This document shows, in pieces, positions 25,401 through 36,686 of a DNA stretch of 64,000 nucleotides. Position numbers and translations under genes: made by a program. Origin of the DNA: Reticulascus tulasneorum (Eukaryota; Ascomycota; Sordariomycetes; Glomerellales; Reticulascaceae); the NCBI GenBank assembly GCA_001557505.1, contig LSAX01000007.1, positions 1,860,001 to 1,924,000 of the forward strand, given 5' to 3'. A model generated the notes under the pieces. That model was not told where the DNA came from, searched no databases, and saw nothing but the letters and a program-made list of their open reading frames with translations. The stretch's first letter is position 1. The number at the start of each line of letters is the position of its first letter.

Positions 25401-25585
25401 TTTGAAGGATATGGCAGACCTTGGATTAGGTACTAACTTGAGCAGTGGATTGCTACCGCAATAAGACTCGCTCAGCCATCGAGTCCATCATGCAGGATGT
25501 CAAGACCTTGGCGCCGCATTACGAGACCCGGGTCGGGAAGAGGAGGTGGAATGATAGAATGCGAAAGGGCGAGTCCGAGGACTAG
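22436..25585 (+). CDS. DUF8032-like putative transcriptional regulator
   Basis: Exons 22436..22748, 22804..23883, 24642..25337 and 25446..25585 join in frame to 742 residues. Introns use GTGAGT, GTATGT and GTAAGT donors. The first ~290 residues are His/Gln/Pro/Ser-rich, starting with CAC/CAG repeats. Residues ~300-395 form a conserved-looking block with GVQWIAFEYSRDRVKMEYTI, CVYPRACC and RGKRGLIQRAVDSWRN. A second related block sits near 550-735, with KKRKFILVEDN, ASVYPRSYFPRE and RTVFLQRALDCYRNKTR. Paired blocks with a Gln-rich N-terminus fit the DUF8032 family of putative fungal regulators as I recall it; DNA binding is inferred from composition only. The start is uncertain: CTATGCAG at 22456 could be an acceptor of an upstream intron. 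Intron 2 is 758 nt, and reading into it stops at 23903, giving a possible short isoform. Confidence 0.85.
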
Positions 25586-26784
25586 AATATGTCGATTTCA
25601 TGCCTCCTCCGTGTCCGATTCAACCGCCTACTCTGCAATTGGAGATTGACTACCCGGGTCCATGAATATATCGATCTCTCCTGCCCAAGCATCGCCGTCC
25701 CATCTCCTGTACACCGGCTGCATCTTCCAGCGGAATCCCCTCTTTCGGTTTCGCTTCGTTTTACTTTCTTGGACGCCTCACGAACTTGTACCATACTCTC
25801 GGGCCCCCGAACCCACATACAAAAACTTAGAAACGGTTCTTCCGGTTTGAAAAGGGTGATTGGATTTTGAAGATTGGATACCTCTTGATGATTGGGACGA
25901 TTCTTTCATTGCGTTGCATCCACCGAATGAAAATTCGGCGGACGACTTATTTATACCATTTCTTCGGTGAAGAGTACCATCTTTGCTGCAACGCCTAGAC
26001 CACGACAAGGACATGAGGCGGCTTATGTATTTTGGTGTTTTGTTCTGTATGCTTGTGGAATTTAGTTGCTTAGCTTGCTTTTCACTGGTTCCGCGAGCAA
26101 GGTGGGCAAGGATGAGGCCCGTTGGGGATAGAGGGTACATGGACGGCAGTTAATGATGGTCGGATTTGGAAGCTCTCGGGGTAGAGATGGGAGGAGTACT
26201 TAGAACGGGTATGAAAAGAGCGTGGTGAGACTTTGCGTATTGCCTTCTTTCCGATTTGCTTGGGTTATTTTGTGGCTTCTTTTTGGTTTGCGTATTCACT
26301 CTGCCTGATGCTTGGCCTCTTTCATGTTATGGCGAGCGTGCCTACTGGTTAGATATGCTTGCCTGCCTGATAAAATCATGGAATTGAGCTGTCTTATATA
26401 GCAATTTTACACGCGGACTTTCTTTCCATATCTGGGTGCGCAAGATGTTGTGCACACTCATTGAGGATCGACTCAACTGATGACTTGAGTAGACAGCAAT
26501 CGATTTTTGTCGGTGCGAAGGAGGAAATTAATATCCATAACCTTCGTTGTTCAATAATCTAACTCTCTCGGAGCACGAAAGTCTGCCCGTCCTGTGACAA
26601 GAGAGAACTAGACTGCTCCGTGTATTCTCTACTTATACAGGAGTTTTCCCTTTCTGCACAGTCGTTTTCGGCCTCTGACAGCTATAATGGGCGCGTGCCT
26701 GATTCTTCGTGAATAGGAAATTCACACCGCAGGATCATGAGATCCGTTCTTAACTACTCGTGGTTTATCCCCTAGCTTTCCTGC
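25586..26784. other. Convergent 3' intergenic region
   Basis: 1.2 kb between the stop codons of two convergent genes. It presumably holds both 3' untranslated regions. No ORF, repeat or RNA gene is recognised. Confidence 0.6.
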
Positions 26785-29120
26785 CTATTCAAGCAATCCC
26801 TCCCAAGTATCTGTATACGCTTTCAAATTCTCATCTTGCTCTGGGCCCATTGCAGTTTGCATCGCGGGGGTGCTCGACTGGAGAGTCATCTGTGGTGTGA
26901 ATACCGATGCCTGGGTTTCGATAGAGTTGTTGGGATCACGTTTCGATGATCTGGGGTTTCGGATGGGAACTGCCTTGTTTTCGCGAGGGGGTCTGACGAA
27001 CGTCGCCGAAGAGGGAATCGGGCATGGCTGTCGTCTAGCCCGCAAACCGTCACGAGCGGCGGGTTGCTGCTGCTCTATCATGCTCTGTGACTTTGGAGCT
27101 CGGGCTAAGATTCGAGTCTCGTTGTGAGTCGAAGCTTTGAGGGGAGAACTATGAGAGTAGTCACCGGCACGTGTGCTTCCTTGGAGGAAGTTCGGAGGGA
27201 AGCAACGAGGTTGCTCTTTGACGATGCCACCCTGAGGGCTAGCACGACTGCTTGCAATGTGAGGAGGCAACCGGGTGTGGCCCTGGCTCCGGACCTGTCC
27301 TCGCGTACCGGCTGGTCGATTTGGAGTTCCTGCGCGGCTCGTCAGGGAGGGGGAATGGCCAGAGTGCTGATGCAGGACGGGAAGATGGCTGCAGGTGATA
27401 TTGATGGACTTCATGAAATCCAGCGCCGCTCGTGCAACTACGGGATGGTTGAGCAGCTCCTTCTTTACAGCGTCCTTGATGCGGATGAGACCTGGTTGGC
27501 ACTTAGCAGCTTTCCTCATGGAAGAAACACTCGGAGCTCGGGGCAATCACCTTGTCCAAGTCTATCCAGAGGAAAAGGGGTAAGAAACCGGGCATCCCCT
27601 TGATTAAGCTGCTCCATCATTGCTGCAAACAAGTATTCTGCTGGTCTATCAAAGTTGAAATCGACGGACGCAAAGCGATCGGCCCGATCGGCCATTGGCG
27701 GAAAGATCCCAACAATCTTCAGGCTCTCCATCGCGGACGCCTTCGATGCAGCTAGAAGCGTCTTCTTGGCTGGAACGAAGTTGTTCTCTGCCGGAGCCCA
27801 AAAGATGCATCGTTTTCGCCCCGGTTGCGGGAGCCCAGTGAGGCTGACGAGGGTATCTGCAAGCGACATCGACGCAGCGCGGTAGACAGAAACAGCTCGT
27901 GCATCACGGCAGTTTCCAAGGTGGTGATTGATCTCCTCTGCGGACATGGTCTCGGTGCCAAGCTTCAGAGTCGCCATGAGCGCAGACCTCATCGCGTCCG
28001 CCTTGCGACCTTCCCAGGCCATGGGACAGTCAACTCCCAACTGTACACGTGCCAAAATATCCATATGGCTGAAATGGGATTGGATGGAACGCCCGAAGAG
28101 AGTTTGTCCGCTGACGTCCCGCACCTCATCCATGTCTCTCACGTCCGGAAGGTTGGTCCATGAGCCCTCAAACACTGATAAGGGCATTCCCTTTCGAGGT
28201 TGGTAATTCTTCTCCCACGAGTCCACGACAGGAAACAAGTAAGCCTCATACTGACTTGTGGGGGAAATGAGCTCGGTGAAGAGAGCTTCATATATTGCGG
28301 AGTAAAAGATCTGGAGAAGAGAATGCTGTGCTCCGGTCAAGACATTCGGGAGGATATTGCGGTCCGGATCGCGTCCGAACTTATTCTTGCAGCTGTCATG
28401 CACCAACGGGGAGTTCCAAAGTAGAAGTTCCTCCATGACTGGCTGTACGAAGAGAGCGCCGCAAGTGCGGGCAGCAAATCCGTAGCCGGCGTTGGCCGGT
28501 AGCGGGAGTGGCCGGTCTGAGCGGTGATGGAGGTTCGGGTTCACGACCCACCATCCGGCTGCAAGCATGGACGGCGTCACGAGCACAAGCTCCACATCTC
28601 CACCAGCTGCTGCACGGATCTCTTCTGTGTAGAGAAACTTCCGCCTCGGTATGCCCCACGCGGGCTCTAAATCTAGGTACAGATCCTGGTCTAGGGACGT
28701 TGGACCACAGACGAGAACAAGCAGAGGAGAGTTGTTCCACTTCGCCATGCCGGCCTTAGCAGATACCTGCTGGAGAAACTCACTTATTAGAGTATCCAAG
28801 TTCTCTTCGACGGTGACATCGTCGTCGAAAGCTGAGACGACATTCTTGCCGCCACGAGTGAGTACGGGGTGGCCCGGCTGACCGGCAGTGGCCGAGAACC
28901 ACGAGGCGTTATATCCGGGAACGTGGGCCTGGATTAGCAGCTTGAACGCTGCAAAGTCTCCAAGATGCCATCCTAAGTCGTCTGGGAGGGCCCGGGACTT
29001 GGGGATGCTACACATGGCAACGACGGGCCCGGAGTAGTGGATGTCGGGGAGAGTATGGATGAGAAAGGTAGTCTTAGGACCGCCATGCTTGGCATTCCGG
29101 TTGCTAGGCGAGTATGCCAT
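26785..29120 (-). CDS. Conserved-looking hypothetical protein, 758 residues
   Basis: Exons 29120..27551 and 27491..26785 (minus) join in frame. The 59-nt intron (GTGATT donor, CCAACCAG acceptor) restores a shared Gly codon and links LDRLGQ to GLIRIKDAVKKELL. The open frame extends upstream of 29120 only through a TTG, so the ATG beginning MAYSPSNRN is used. A GTAAGT donor at 29230 and an ACAG acceptor at 29132 suggest a 99-nt leader intron ending 11 nt before the ATG. Residues ~1-200 look globular alpha/beta: HLGDFAAFKLLIQAH, a hydrophobic LLVLVCGPTSLDQD strand and VELVLVTPSMLAAGWWV. Residues ~300-480 are helical-looking. The last ~230 are low-complexity Pro/Ser/Arg-rich. I do not recognise the family. 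The N-terminal half loosely recalls caspase-like or peptidase-like folds, but I see no catalytic pair. No signal peptide or membrane segment. Confidence 0.75.
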
Positions 29121-31073
29121 GCTGGCTGGTTCTGTTGGAAGTAGACTGATCAGTTGCTGGTATAGAAACGGTTGAACAGAATCTGCCGAGCGTGTTCTGA
29201 AGAAGCGGCGAAACAAAAAGGGCAACTTACCCTAAATAGGAGGGTTGCGGATATAACTCACCTCAACGGCTTGCTAGTGTGAAAAAGGTCTCTTAGGAGA
29301 CTGATGCTCTGTTGGGATTAGAGAACTGTTCCTAGAGCCGGGAGGTGATTCAAGTCTTCAAGATTTGGCTAGAGTTGCAGAAAGGGGTGAAAGCAGGAGT
29401 GTGCCTGTGAGTGTCTTGAGAGCCGGGCCCGGGGTTTTTGTGTTTGGGGGAAGAAAAAGGAAAAGACAGAAAAAAAAGGGCCGAGAAGAGAAGACACGGA
29501 AATTTAAGACTGGTGAGTTATACCTGGCGTCACGCTGATAGTCCTTTTGCCCTCACGAGACATACTACAGGTTCCAAACGCTTCAAGTTGTTTTCACCTC
29601 AGAGTCACCTAGTCGTGACACAGATACGTGGAAACCAACTTGCAATCATTTAGTGAATCAAATACGATATGGTTGACAACCTCTTTCGGCAAGCTATAAT
29701 GCCATAATTGTTCCTGGCTTTACCGTCGTGAACAGCCTAGGGAACATCGATGCTCCTGGGAACCAGAAACAGGAAGAGGACAAACTTCAGATAAAAGTTC
29801 ACTGTGGACAAAGAATTCAAAGAGCAAACCGGAGTTCTTTATTGCTTTACTTCTCTCACTCAGAATGGATTGGTCTATGGCCTTGCTCGACATACAATAT
29901 CCGAGACTGTCCATGGACTGGGAAAGAGCGATTATCTGGAGCAGGACGGCAAAGAATATCCACCCGTGCTGGATTTGGAGTGCGACTTCCGTCATGGGTT
30001 GTGGGAAAGAGCTGGACTTGGGATGAATTGAGCAAAGCAATATGCCATTCCCAGCATGAAGAGCCTGGCTCGTTATTTTGTTTGCATTCAGCTAGACAAT
30101 GCGGGTTATGTTTTCTATAGCATTGTTTAACTTACACTGCTTCTGACCTGAAGTCGGGTTCTTTGAGTTTCTTCTGGGGTATCAGGCTGTATGTTGGTCA
30201 AAGTGAGGTATTCTCGGCTTCCCGATCTCAGTGTCAGGACTAGTTTCTCGTCGAAGTCCATTATATATTCTACGGAGTGAGATGGCGCGGACTTATGCTA
30301 CGTGCAAAGTTAGGATGTTGTCTCTTTAGTCTCACGCGGAAGAGAGCAGTCAATAATGGCGTCGCCGAAACAAGCGCTGGAAACAATGAGCCTATTGAAT
30401 TCTTAGGTGCTGCAAACACGACTCCACCATTGACTAGTTAGTACGTTGTAATTGCCGCATTCCTGCAAATAAACATGAACAAATGAAAACAGGCTATCAG
30501 GGTGCGGCTTAAAAATTTACAGGCGAAGCTAGGAGCGTAGGGCGACCAGTCCCAAGCGCCGAATACCCGTCTGACCACGATAGGGCAAAACCGCAGACCA
30601 ATCAGGATCTTCTCATAGGACTGGCCGCTACTGATGCGGGCGATGGGTGCACAAATAGCCTTCATTCCTGTGGTCCTGCATGGCTTAGCGGAATCCCACA
30701 AGGCCAGAAGCATGTAGAGCTAAGGGTCATTGGTGCACGCTGACGTGATCTTGGCGTCGCATCGGAATGTCTCACGACATCAGCTGCAGACCGATGACCC
30801 TCAGGGGGGCATCTTGACCGATGAGAAATGGGATTCTGTAGAGGATCGCTACTCGTGTGGGAGTGTAAGATACACGGGGATTACACCAGAACAGGCAGAT
30901 AGTTTATGGTTCCCGGACTCAGCGGACGGGCTGAGCCGTGGATGGGAGGTTGTCGCAGGTCCCATTAGATCTAGAGCTCTCCCCTATTTAACAGCCATGG
31001 ACCCAGAACCGCGAGACTTCGCCTTCGGAACTGCATACTTAGATGCGTAATCGGAACATCTCTCACAGGCGCC
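29121..31073. other. Divergent intergenic region between the 758-residue gene and the PQQ-like gene
   Basis: Holds the 5' region of the minus gene (leader intron about 29132-29230) and the promoter of the plus gene. A + strand run at about 29804-30031 reads protein-like (YCFTSLTQNGLVYGLARH) but has no start ATG or splice partners, and another frame is equally open, so it is not called a gene. The remainder shows nothing recognisable. Confidence 0.5.
30985..30990 (+). promoter_or_regulatory. TATA-like element of the PQQ-like gene
   Basis: A TATTTA hexamer within CCCCTATTTAACAG lies 84 nt upstream of the ATG at 31074. The spacing suits a TATA box with a short leader. This is motif evidence only. 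Confidence 0.35.
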
Positions 31074-32891
31074 ATGTTGCTACGTCTCGTGTCGTCCACC
31101 ATCCTGCACATCATCGGCCTGTCCCTAGTATCACGACTGTGGGAATATGCGGCCTCAGGTCCCAAACACCACCACTTCCCCCTCTATATAAGTGGGCCCG
31201 GCGTCTCCAACCCGTACGAGGAATGGTCTGAAAGGCAGCAGATTCCAGACTCCCAGCCACCACCGAGTCGACTGGGCAGCTGGAATGGCTTCGGCGGTGG
31301 GGTGTACAACAACCGGTGGGCGAGCTCCGACGCAACCGTAGACTCTCAGAACATCAACTCGCTTGAGAGGGTATGCGCAAAGTATTACAATCCCGGCGTA
31401 AGCGCGGCGCCCCTCGTAGAGGATGGCATTGCGTACTATAACACTTGGAGCGGCCTGCTCGTGGCGCTGGACTATCACAGCTGTCGCACGGTTTGGCAGT
31501 TGAATGTCACCCGGATCATCAGGAAGTTCAAACCGCTCGACGCGCAGCAGGAAGAGACGTTGAGCAGCATCTCGAGGAGCACACCTGTGTCGGATGGTGA
31601 TGTGTTGTACATCGGGACCCAAGCACACGCTCTCGTTCTTGCCATCGACAGATCAAAGGGTAGAGTCATTGACGCCCTGCAAATTAGCGACCATCCATTT
31701 GCAGTCATTACGGCATCGCCAACTTTCTATAAAGGGAGGCTATTTGTGGGTGTTTCAAGCCTCGAGGAGGATGCGGCGGAACAGTTCCCGGAGTATCCTT
31801 GCTGCAGCTTCGTTGGGAGGATCACCGCGGTTGCGTTGAAACACGGTCGTCTTCGACTTCTCTGGGACCAGCCCATGATCCCGGCAGGAATTGGCTTCAG
31901 CGGTGCATCAATCTGGGGTGGGCAGCCGTCCATCGACCCGATACGGGACCAGGTCTTTGTGGCAAGCGGAAATATCTACCAATTGCCTCAGGAGTTCGAA
32001 GACTGCCAGTTGGCAACGGCCAACATCAGCGTTATCAAGAACGGCCAAGCTCAAGATGCATGTTTGCCACGACATGTGCTCCAAGAATCAGTCCTTGCGC
32101 TCGACATCGCAACAGGGCGCATCAACTGGGTGCGCCAGCTCAGCCCTCTTGATGCATGGAATGTCGCCTGCGTAGACGGTCTCCTCGGGCCGCCAACGGG
32201 AAGCCTGAATTGTCCGGATGTGGCTGGCCCCGATGCCGACTTCGGAATGGCGCCGACTTTCATCCTGGGATCACAGTACACGCCTCATAATCTTGACATC
32301 GTCGTCGTTGGCCAAAAGAACGGAAACCTGTATGCGCTGAGCGCCACGTCGGGCATGACGCAGTGGGTGACGGTGACTGCACCCGGCGGGCTGGAAGGCG
32401 GGCTGATATGGGGAGTGGCGAGCGATGATAGAGCAGTGTACTACACTGCTGTCAACACTAATCGTGTAAAGTACACGTTCCCCCCTGGTGATAACGGGAC
32501 GGTGATCGAGGGTCCGGCGTTTGGGGCCGCAAGTTTGAGAGACGGAACGATTCTGTGGCAGATTCCGTCACCTAGAAACACCAGCGCCATTGAAGGCCCA
32601 TCTGTCGTTAACGATCTCGTCCTAACAAGCGTCACTGGCAATTTCACTGGAGGATTCGGCGAGCCTTCTGGGCCGGGGAGCCTCCTGGCACTCGATAAGC
32701 GAAGCGGGAAGATCTTGAGAGAGATTAGCCTAGACTCGATATTTCGCGGTGTCATTGCCCCTGTGCACGACTACGTGTTCCTTGGGACGGGCTATGCGGG
32801 AGTCCACGCTGCTACTCCAGGGAGTTTCCAAATTTGGAGGGTGAAGGGCGCCAAGCCCGTTGTCGTGGACGACGATGCGGACGAGCTGTAA
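31074..32891 (+). CDS. Secreted PQQ-type beta-propeller, quinoprotein dehydrogenase-like
   Basis: Single exon, 605 residues, ATG at 31074 with a TATA-like element 84 nt upstream. The first ~28 residues are hydrophobic and end in an Ala-Ala-Ser-like cleavage context, suggesting secretion. From ~75 on there are repeated propeller blades with the Ala/Leu-x-Asp...Gly-x-x-x-Trp pattern of PQQ repeats: LLVALDYHSCRTVWQL, VLALDIATGRINWV, NLYALSATSGMTQWV and SLLALDKRSGKILREI. This is the quinoprotein alcohol dehydrogenase-like fold, closest in feel to polyvinyl-alcohol-dehydrogenase-like fungal proteins. I cannot verify PQQ or calcium ligands, so enzymatic activity is inference. Several Asn-x-Ser/Thr sites fit a secreted glycoprotein. 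The N-terminal ~70 residues (GFGGGVYNNRWAS onward) are outside the blades. The fold is confident; the substrate is unknown. Confidence 0.85.
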   Translation: MLLRLVSSTILHIIGLSLVSRLWEYAASGPKHHHFPLYISGPGVSNPYEEWSERQQIPDSQPPPSRLGSWNGFGGGVYNNRWASSDATVDSQNINSLERVCAKYYNPGVSAAPLVEDGIAYYNTWSGLLVALDYHSCRTVWQLNVTRIIRKFKPLDAQQEETLSSISRSTPVSDGDVLYIGTQAHALVLAIDRSKGRVIDALQISDHPFAVITASPTFYKGRLFVGVSSLEEDAAEQFPEYPCCSFVGRITAVALKHGRLRLLWDQPMIPAGIGFSGASIWGGQPSIDPIRDQVFVASGNIYQLPQEFEDCQLATANISVIKNGQAQDACLPRHVLQESVLALDIATGRINWVRQLSPLDAWNVACVDGLLGPPTGSLNCPDVAGPDADFGMAPTFILGSQYTPHNLDIVVVGQKNGNLYALSATSGMTQWVTVTAPGGLEGGLIWGVASDDRAVYYTAVNTNRVKYTFPPGDNGTVIEGPAFGAASLRDGTILWQIPSPRNTSAIEGPSVVNDLVLTSVTGNFTGGFGEPSGPGSLLALDKRSGKILREISLDSIFRGVIAPVHDYVFLGTGYAGVHAATPGSFQIWRVKGAKPVVVDDDADEL

Positions 32892-32944
32892 AGGATGTAG
32901 GCTAGTAACGGGTTTCGGGAGTTCAAATTTGGATGATTGAATTT

Positions 32945-34169
32945 CTACTTCGCAGGGTCACCATCGTCCTGACTGTCCTTCGGTGCCCTCTCGCCTCTCT
33001 GGAAGATGAACAGGGCTTCATCTTTGCCCGCGAAGCTGGGTAGCGGGATCTGAACGATTCTTGTCCACTCTTTCTGCTCTTTCTCCATGTACTGATCCAT
33101 CGTCATACCCCTGAATCCAGTATATCCATTCTTGTTCTGTGTTCCTACAACGGCAATGGTGTCTCCTTGATACGCGGCGACGAGATCGCGGGTGAAAGCT
33201 CCTTCGACTCCTCCGGCCACCCCGCCACCAACGACAGGATAGACAAGTAGCATGACCATGTCCCTGCCATCATTGTGCTTTCGCAGCCATTTCACTCCAT
33301 CCGAGATTTCGGTATCGTTGACCCAGTTCACACGCCACTCGCTTTGCATGTTGTCGACGGCATGGGTCGTCAAGCCGTACCGGCGAAGCATGAATGACCA
33401 GTACCCATTTCCGGAACCCATATCAGCAATTGGTCTACCGGCAGCCACGTGTTTCAGAATCTCCAAGGCCTCGTGAGATGGTGTTGCACAGCCAAAGTGG
33501 TGCATCAAGATTGGTAGCACATGATGGCTCGTGGCTACCTTTTCAGTCGCATCCCATGGGCCGCACCATTCAAGGGAGCGACAAGACCATGCCCAGAAGT
33601 TCCAGTAAGGATTTGAGGATGGCGGAGACTTAGATCTAGGAATGGCGAGCTTGGCGGACAGAGACGGGTGGCTGAATCTTTTGCTTGTGAGATGTGCTGC
33701 CGCGCCAGCTCGAATGGAGCCCTTCTTTGCGTTGGCAAGGAACGTTTTCATCGCCGAAGCTGTTAGTGTAGCCGGTGAGAAGATGGAGATGTAGGCTTCT
33801 ATGTCTATCGCAGCAGGCGGTGGTAACTGTGAAGAAGTTTCAGTCACCGTTCTAGAGATGGTCGTCATGAGAACCTACTGGCGTTCCATCTCCAGACCTG
33901 TACCAGCCATGCAAGCCATTGACGCCGCCAAGACTGACGATACGCTGGACCTCCGACAACTTGACACTGGTCATGGCATGGTAGACGTATGCATCCCGCT
34001 CAGGGAGGCCGAACGAGTGTAGGGTGGCTCGGAAGAGATCGTCGTCCTTCAGGTACTCATCCGCTCTCTTCTGTCTCTCGATATCCTGTATGTATTCCTC
34101 GGGGCTGAATGCAGGATTCCCAACGCAGTGGATGAATTTACTGCCTTTGGCAGAGCTCCTTTGCGCCAT
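32945..34169 (-). CDS. SAM-binding methyltransferase-like fungal protein
   Basis: Exons 34169..33879 and 33826..32945 (minus), 390 residues. The intron is 52 nt with GTAGGT donor and CTTCTTCACAG acceptor, and the join is phase 0, linking GWYRSGDGTP to LPPPAAIDIEAY. Without splicing, two overlapping ORFs appear, neither complete. The start is the ATG of MAQRSSAKGS. Residues ~14-80 form a helical N-terminal segment (FSPEEYIQDIERQKRADEY). Residues ~175-195 carry NPYWNFWAWSCRSLEWCGPW. A glycine-rich SAM motif I-like sequence, IADMGSGNGYW, lies at ~230-240 and is followed by THAVDN (likely acidic residue of motif II) and an Asp/Met-rich strand VMLLVYP. This fits a Rossmann methyltransferase fold of a fungal family I cannot name. 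The substrate is unknown. It ends close to the convergent PQQ-like gene (54 nt apart). Confidence 0.8.
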
Positions 34170-34631
34170 GAAGAAGACTGGTCGGACCGGTCGTCCTAAA
34201 TTTTTCTCGCTGGTGTGATGGAATGACGTTTGAGATTTCGATGTGGGTATCAAGATCCCCCACGCATCGTGGCAAGTAGACTGGGTCGTAAAAACCCAGT
34301 ACCGACCTATTCATGGGAATATCGTAGTGAATATATCGTAAAATATCAAGATATTCAGGTAGCTATTCATAGGAATATTATCATGAATAAAATTACTAAA
34401 TAGATAACTTCTTCGCATAATTTTTATTTTACATATTTTCCAAACAAAAGTTACCTCCAACTGGCGAAAATAAATCTGCCATCTTTTCCGTCCTAATACC
34501 AGTTAAGCGGCCCTGTTCTTTACAACCCAATTGCGTGGGAATCGCTAACATGTTAGCGAACCAAATGGCCTAGAACCCGAGAGCTGCGGCACACTCCCGA
34601 CTCCACCGGTAAGGGCCTACCTTACCTTATT
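34170..34631. other. AT-rich upstream region with imperfect repeats
   Basis: Positions ~34300-34445 are clearly AT-rich compared with flanks. Two imperfect copies of ATTCATRGGAATATYRTMRTGAAT occur near 34310-34335 and 34364-34389. Each has ATTCA and TGAAT at its ends, so each is also a short inverted repeat. No coding sequence. Confidence 0.5.
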
Positions 34632-34859
34632 ATGTCACGGCCAATCTTCACCACCTCATCATATACTCCTCCAACGTCTCGACTTTGCGAACAGATCAAA
34701 GAGGCGGGCCGTTTCGAAGATGGAGATTTTGGATATGCAACTTCGGACAGTGACTCTGATACCAGCCCATCGTCTGACGAAGAGAAAGAGGATAACGGCA
34801 AACAGCCAGATGAACGTAACTACAACGCGCTCGAGAATGCAGCAACGGCAGCGCAGTAG
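34632..34859 (+). CDS. Possible small acidic protein, 75 residues
   Basis: An ATG-started ORF of 75 residues, Ser/Thr-rich at the start, then a helix-like CEQIKEAGRFEDGDFGY and an acidic Ser/Asp/Glu stretch (SDSDSDTSPSSDEEKEDN). Composition is non-random and codon third positions are mixed. It may be a first exon: GTATGG or GTAGGT donor-like sites overlap the stop codon, but no partner exon is found downstream. No family recognised. It could be a relic or a chance ORF. Confidence 0.3.
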   Translation: MSRPIFTTSSYTPPTSRLCEQIKEAGRFEDGDFGYATSDSDSDTSPSSDEEKEDNGKQPDERNYNALENAATAAQ

Positions 34860-36686
34860 GTATGGCGACCGGCCTGTCAGCCTTTGAGTGCACCAGAACT
34901 GTTGAAATCCAGCCCCATGCAGCCGTCAATGGGGTCCGCGTTGGGTAGATTTCTGTCCGAACGGAGGCTCCGGGCTATATCTCGGCGAAGGATATAATAA
35001 TGTAATGGAATCGAAATTTGCAGAGTGGCGTGACACCCGAGGCTGCGATGGCCTTTGGACTTTCAACTGGCCCCGAATCTAATTCGAGTAACCACGCGGC
35101 TGCCCGCGCTTTCAGGGCAAGCATTCTCCAGCTTCAGAATGACTCTCTTGGCATTGGTCGCAAAGAGAAAACCTGCTAGTGAGGGGTCCAAACAAGGTTT
35201 CCCGTCCTGCATCCAACACAGTCAAGACAGAGGAGCGAGTAGGTCCTCAATGCACAGTAATCTGTAGGTGAATGCCACTCCCAGTCGCTCACTGTGGCCG
35301 CCCCCATATGACAAGTCGGTTTGGGCGCGTCTGTCAGGTATTAGAATTGCTTTTTCTGGACTCAGCATCCAAGTGGCTAGCGAATAAGAGCTACAGTAAA
35401 CCTTTACGGCCACTTGCTTACTTGGTGGACTTCATGCACCCTGTAAGCGAGCCCAGAAAAGAAATCCATGGAAACAGCGCATGCTGGGTGCGAAACCAGC
35501 AAAAAGCAAAGGCAATTAGTAGATACGAAATGGAGACGAGGCGAGGGGCAAGAGAGAGATGCTGCAGTCATTCGGTCTAGGCGTTTCATTTGCTGCAAGA
35601 GGAACCTAGGCGATGTCGTCCTGTCCAGATGACTGGAGCAATGGGTGATCAATACTACGGAGTAGTTCGTTGATGGGAGCCAATCGCGGAGGGATTATCG
35701 GCTGGGGATGGCTCCGGGTTTGCGAAGCGACGAGTTTTCATGCGCATTTAACGGTGGTTCTGCCGTGGACCTGATGATGTAGCATCAGCCACGGTCTACA
35801 AATCGACAGGCCACCACAGATTATTTCTTCCTGCAATCTATATTGTAATTAAGGTACCAGGCAAAACAGGGAGGGGCCGAGAGGTGGTTAATTGGCCTAT
35901 CGTCTGATCAGTGGGGGTAGTCTAGCGAAAAGGGCAAACGGCTGACGTCCAGAACTTATTTATTGCAGACCGGGAAAGCTTAAACTGCACGAGCGGGGGA
36001 GATCGACAAGGAAAGGAATCCATTCCGCAGGCTACCTTACCTTTAGACCCGCCAGGTGGGTGGGTGTGGTGCCACCAAAAGCCTGCCAGTGCTGCTGCTC
36101 TCCCTTCTTGAGATCCGTTTTAGTTCTGCTGCTACTCTTCTCTTGAGATACCGTCGTTGCTGGTCTGCTGTTTGCAACGAGAAACGAGTCATACTCCCGG
36201 ATCGTTGACTCGGAGACAGACTCGTCATATCCGAACCTGTTAAAGCCTCGACATCCTTTGGTCGTACGGCGCACAGCATTTCTTGCCGCGGGCTGGGACG
36301 CGATCCCTTCATCTATCCTCATACAGATTACACACACCCCGCTGCAATGCGACCAGCCGTACCATTGTGAAATACGACCCAGACAAATCGATACGCTCAA
36401 TTACGAAGCTTGGTACCGAGTGCATTTACCTGCTGCGGCGATATGTAACGACCTGATTTCCCATTTACACACATCCGAGACTCGCAGCGTTCCCCCATGG
36501 TTATCTAGCGTCGTGGAACGTTGACTGGACGAGTTCTCTGCGAGGATTGACGCCTAATTGCTAGAGATCCAAGGGTTGGTTACTCACTGACGGGCGGGGC
36601 GAGAAGGCCACACTTTGTCTCATCTGTACAGTTTTATCACGCATTTCTTTCGCGCACGGAGTGGCGAGACATAAAAAGTGGCAAGG
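34860..36686. other. Intergenic, promoter side of LaeA-like gene
   Basis: 1.8 kb without a supportable gene. ORFs are short and overlapping. The end (36600-36686) is the probable promoter and leader of the LaeA-like gene. Nothing else recognised. Confidence 0.5.

Noticed and set aside
30730..31050. 106-codon ORF upstream of the PQQ-like gene
   Set aside because: Starts at a non-ATG codon and overlaps the probable TATA box and leader of the gene at 31074. No family resemblance.
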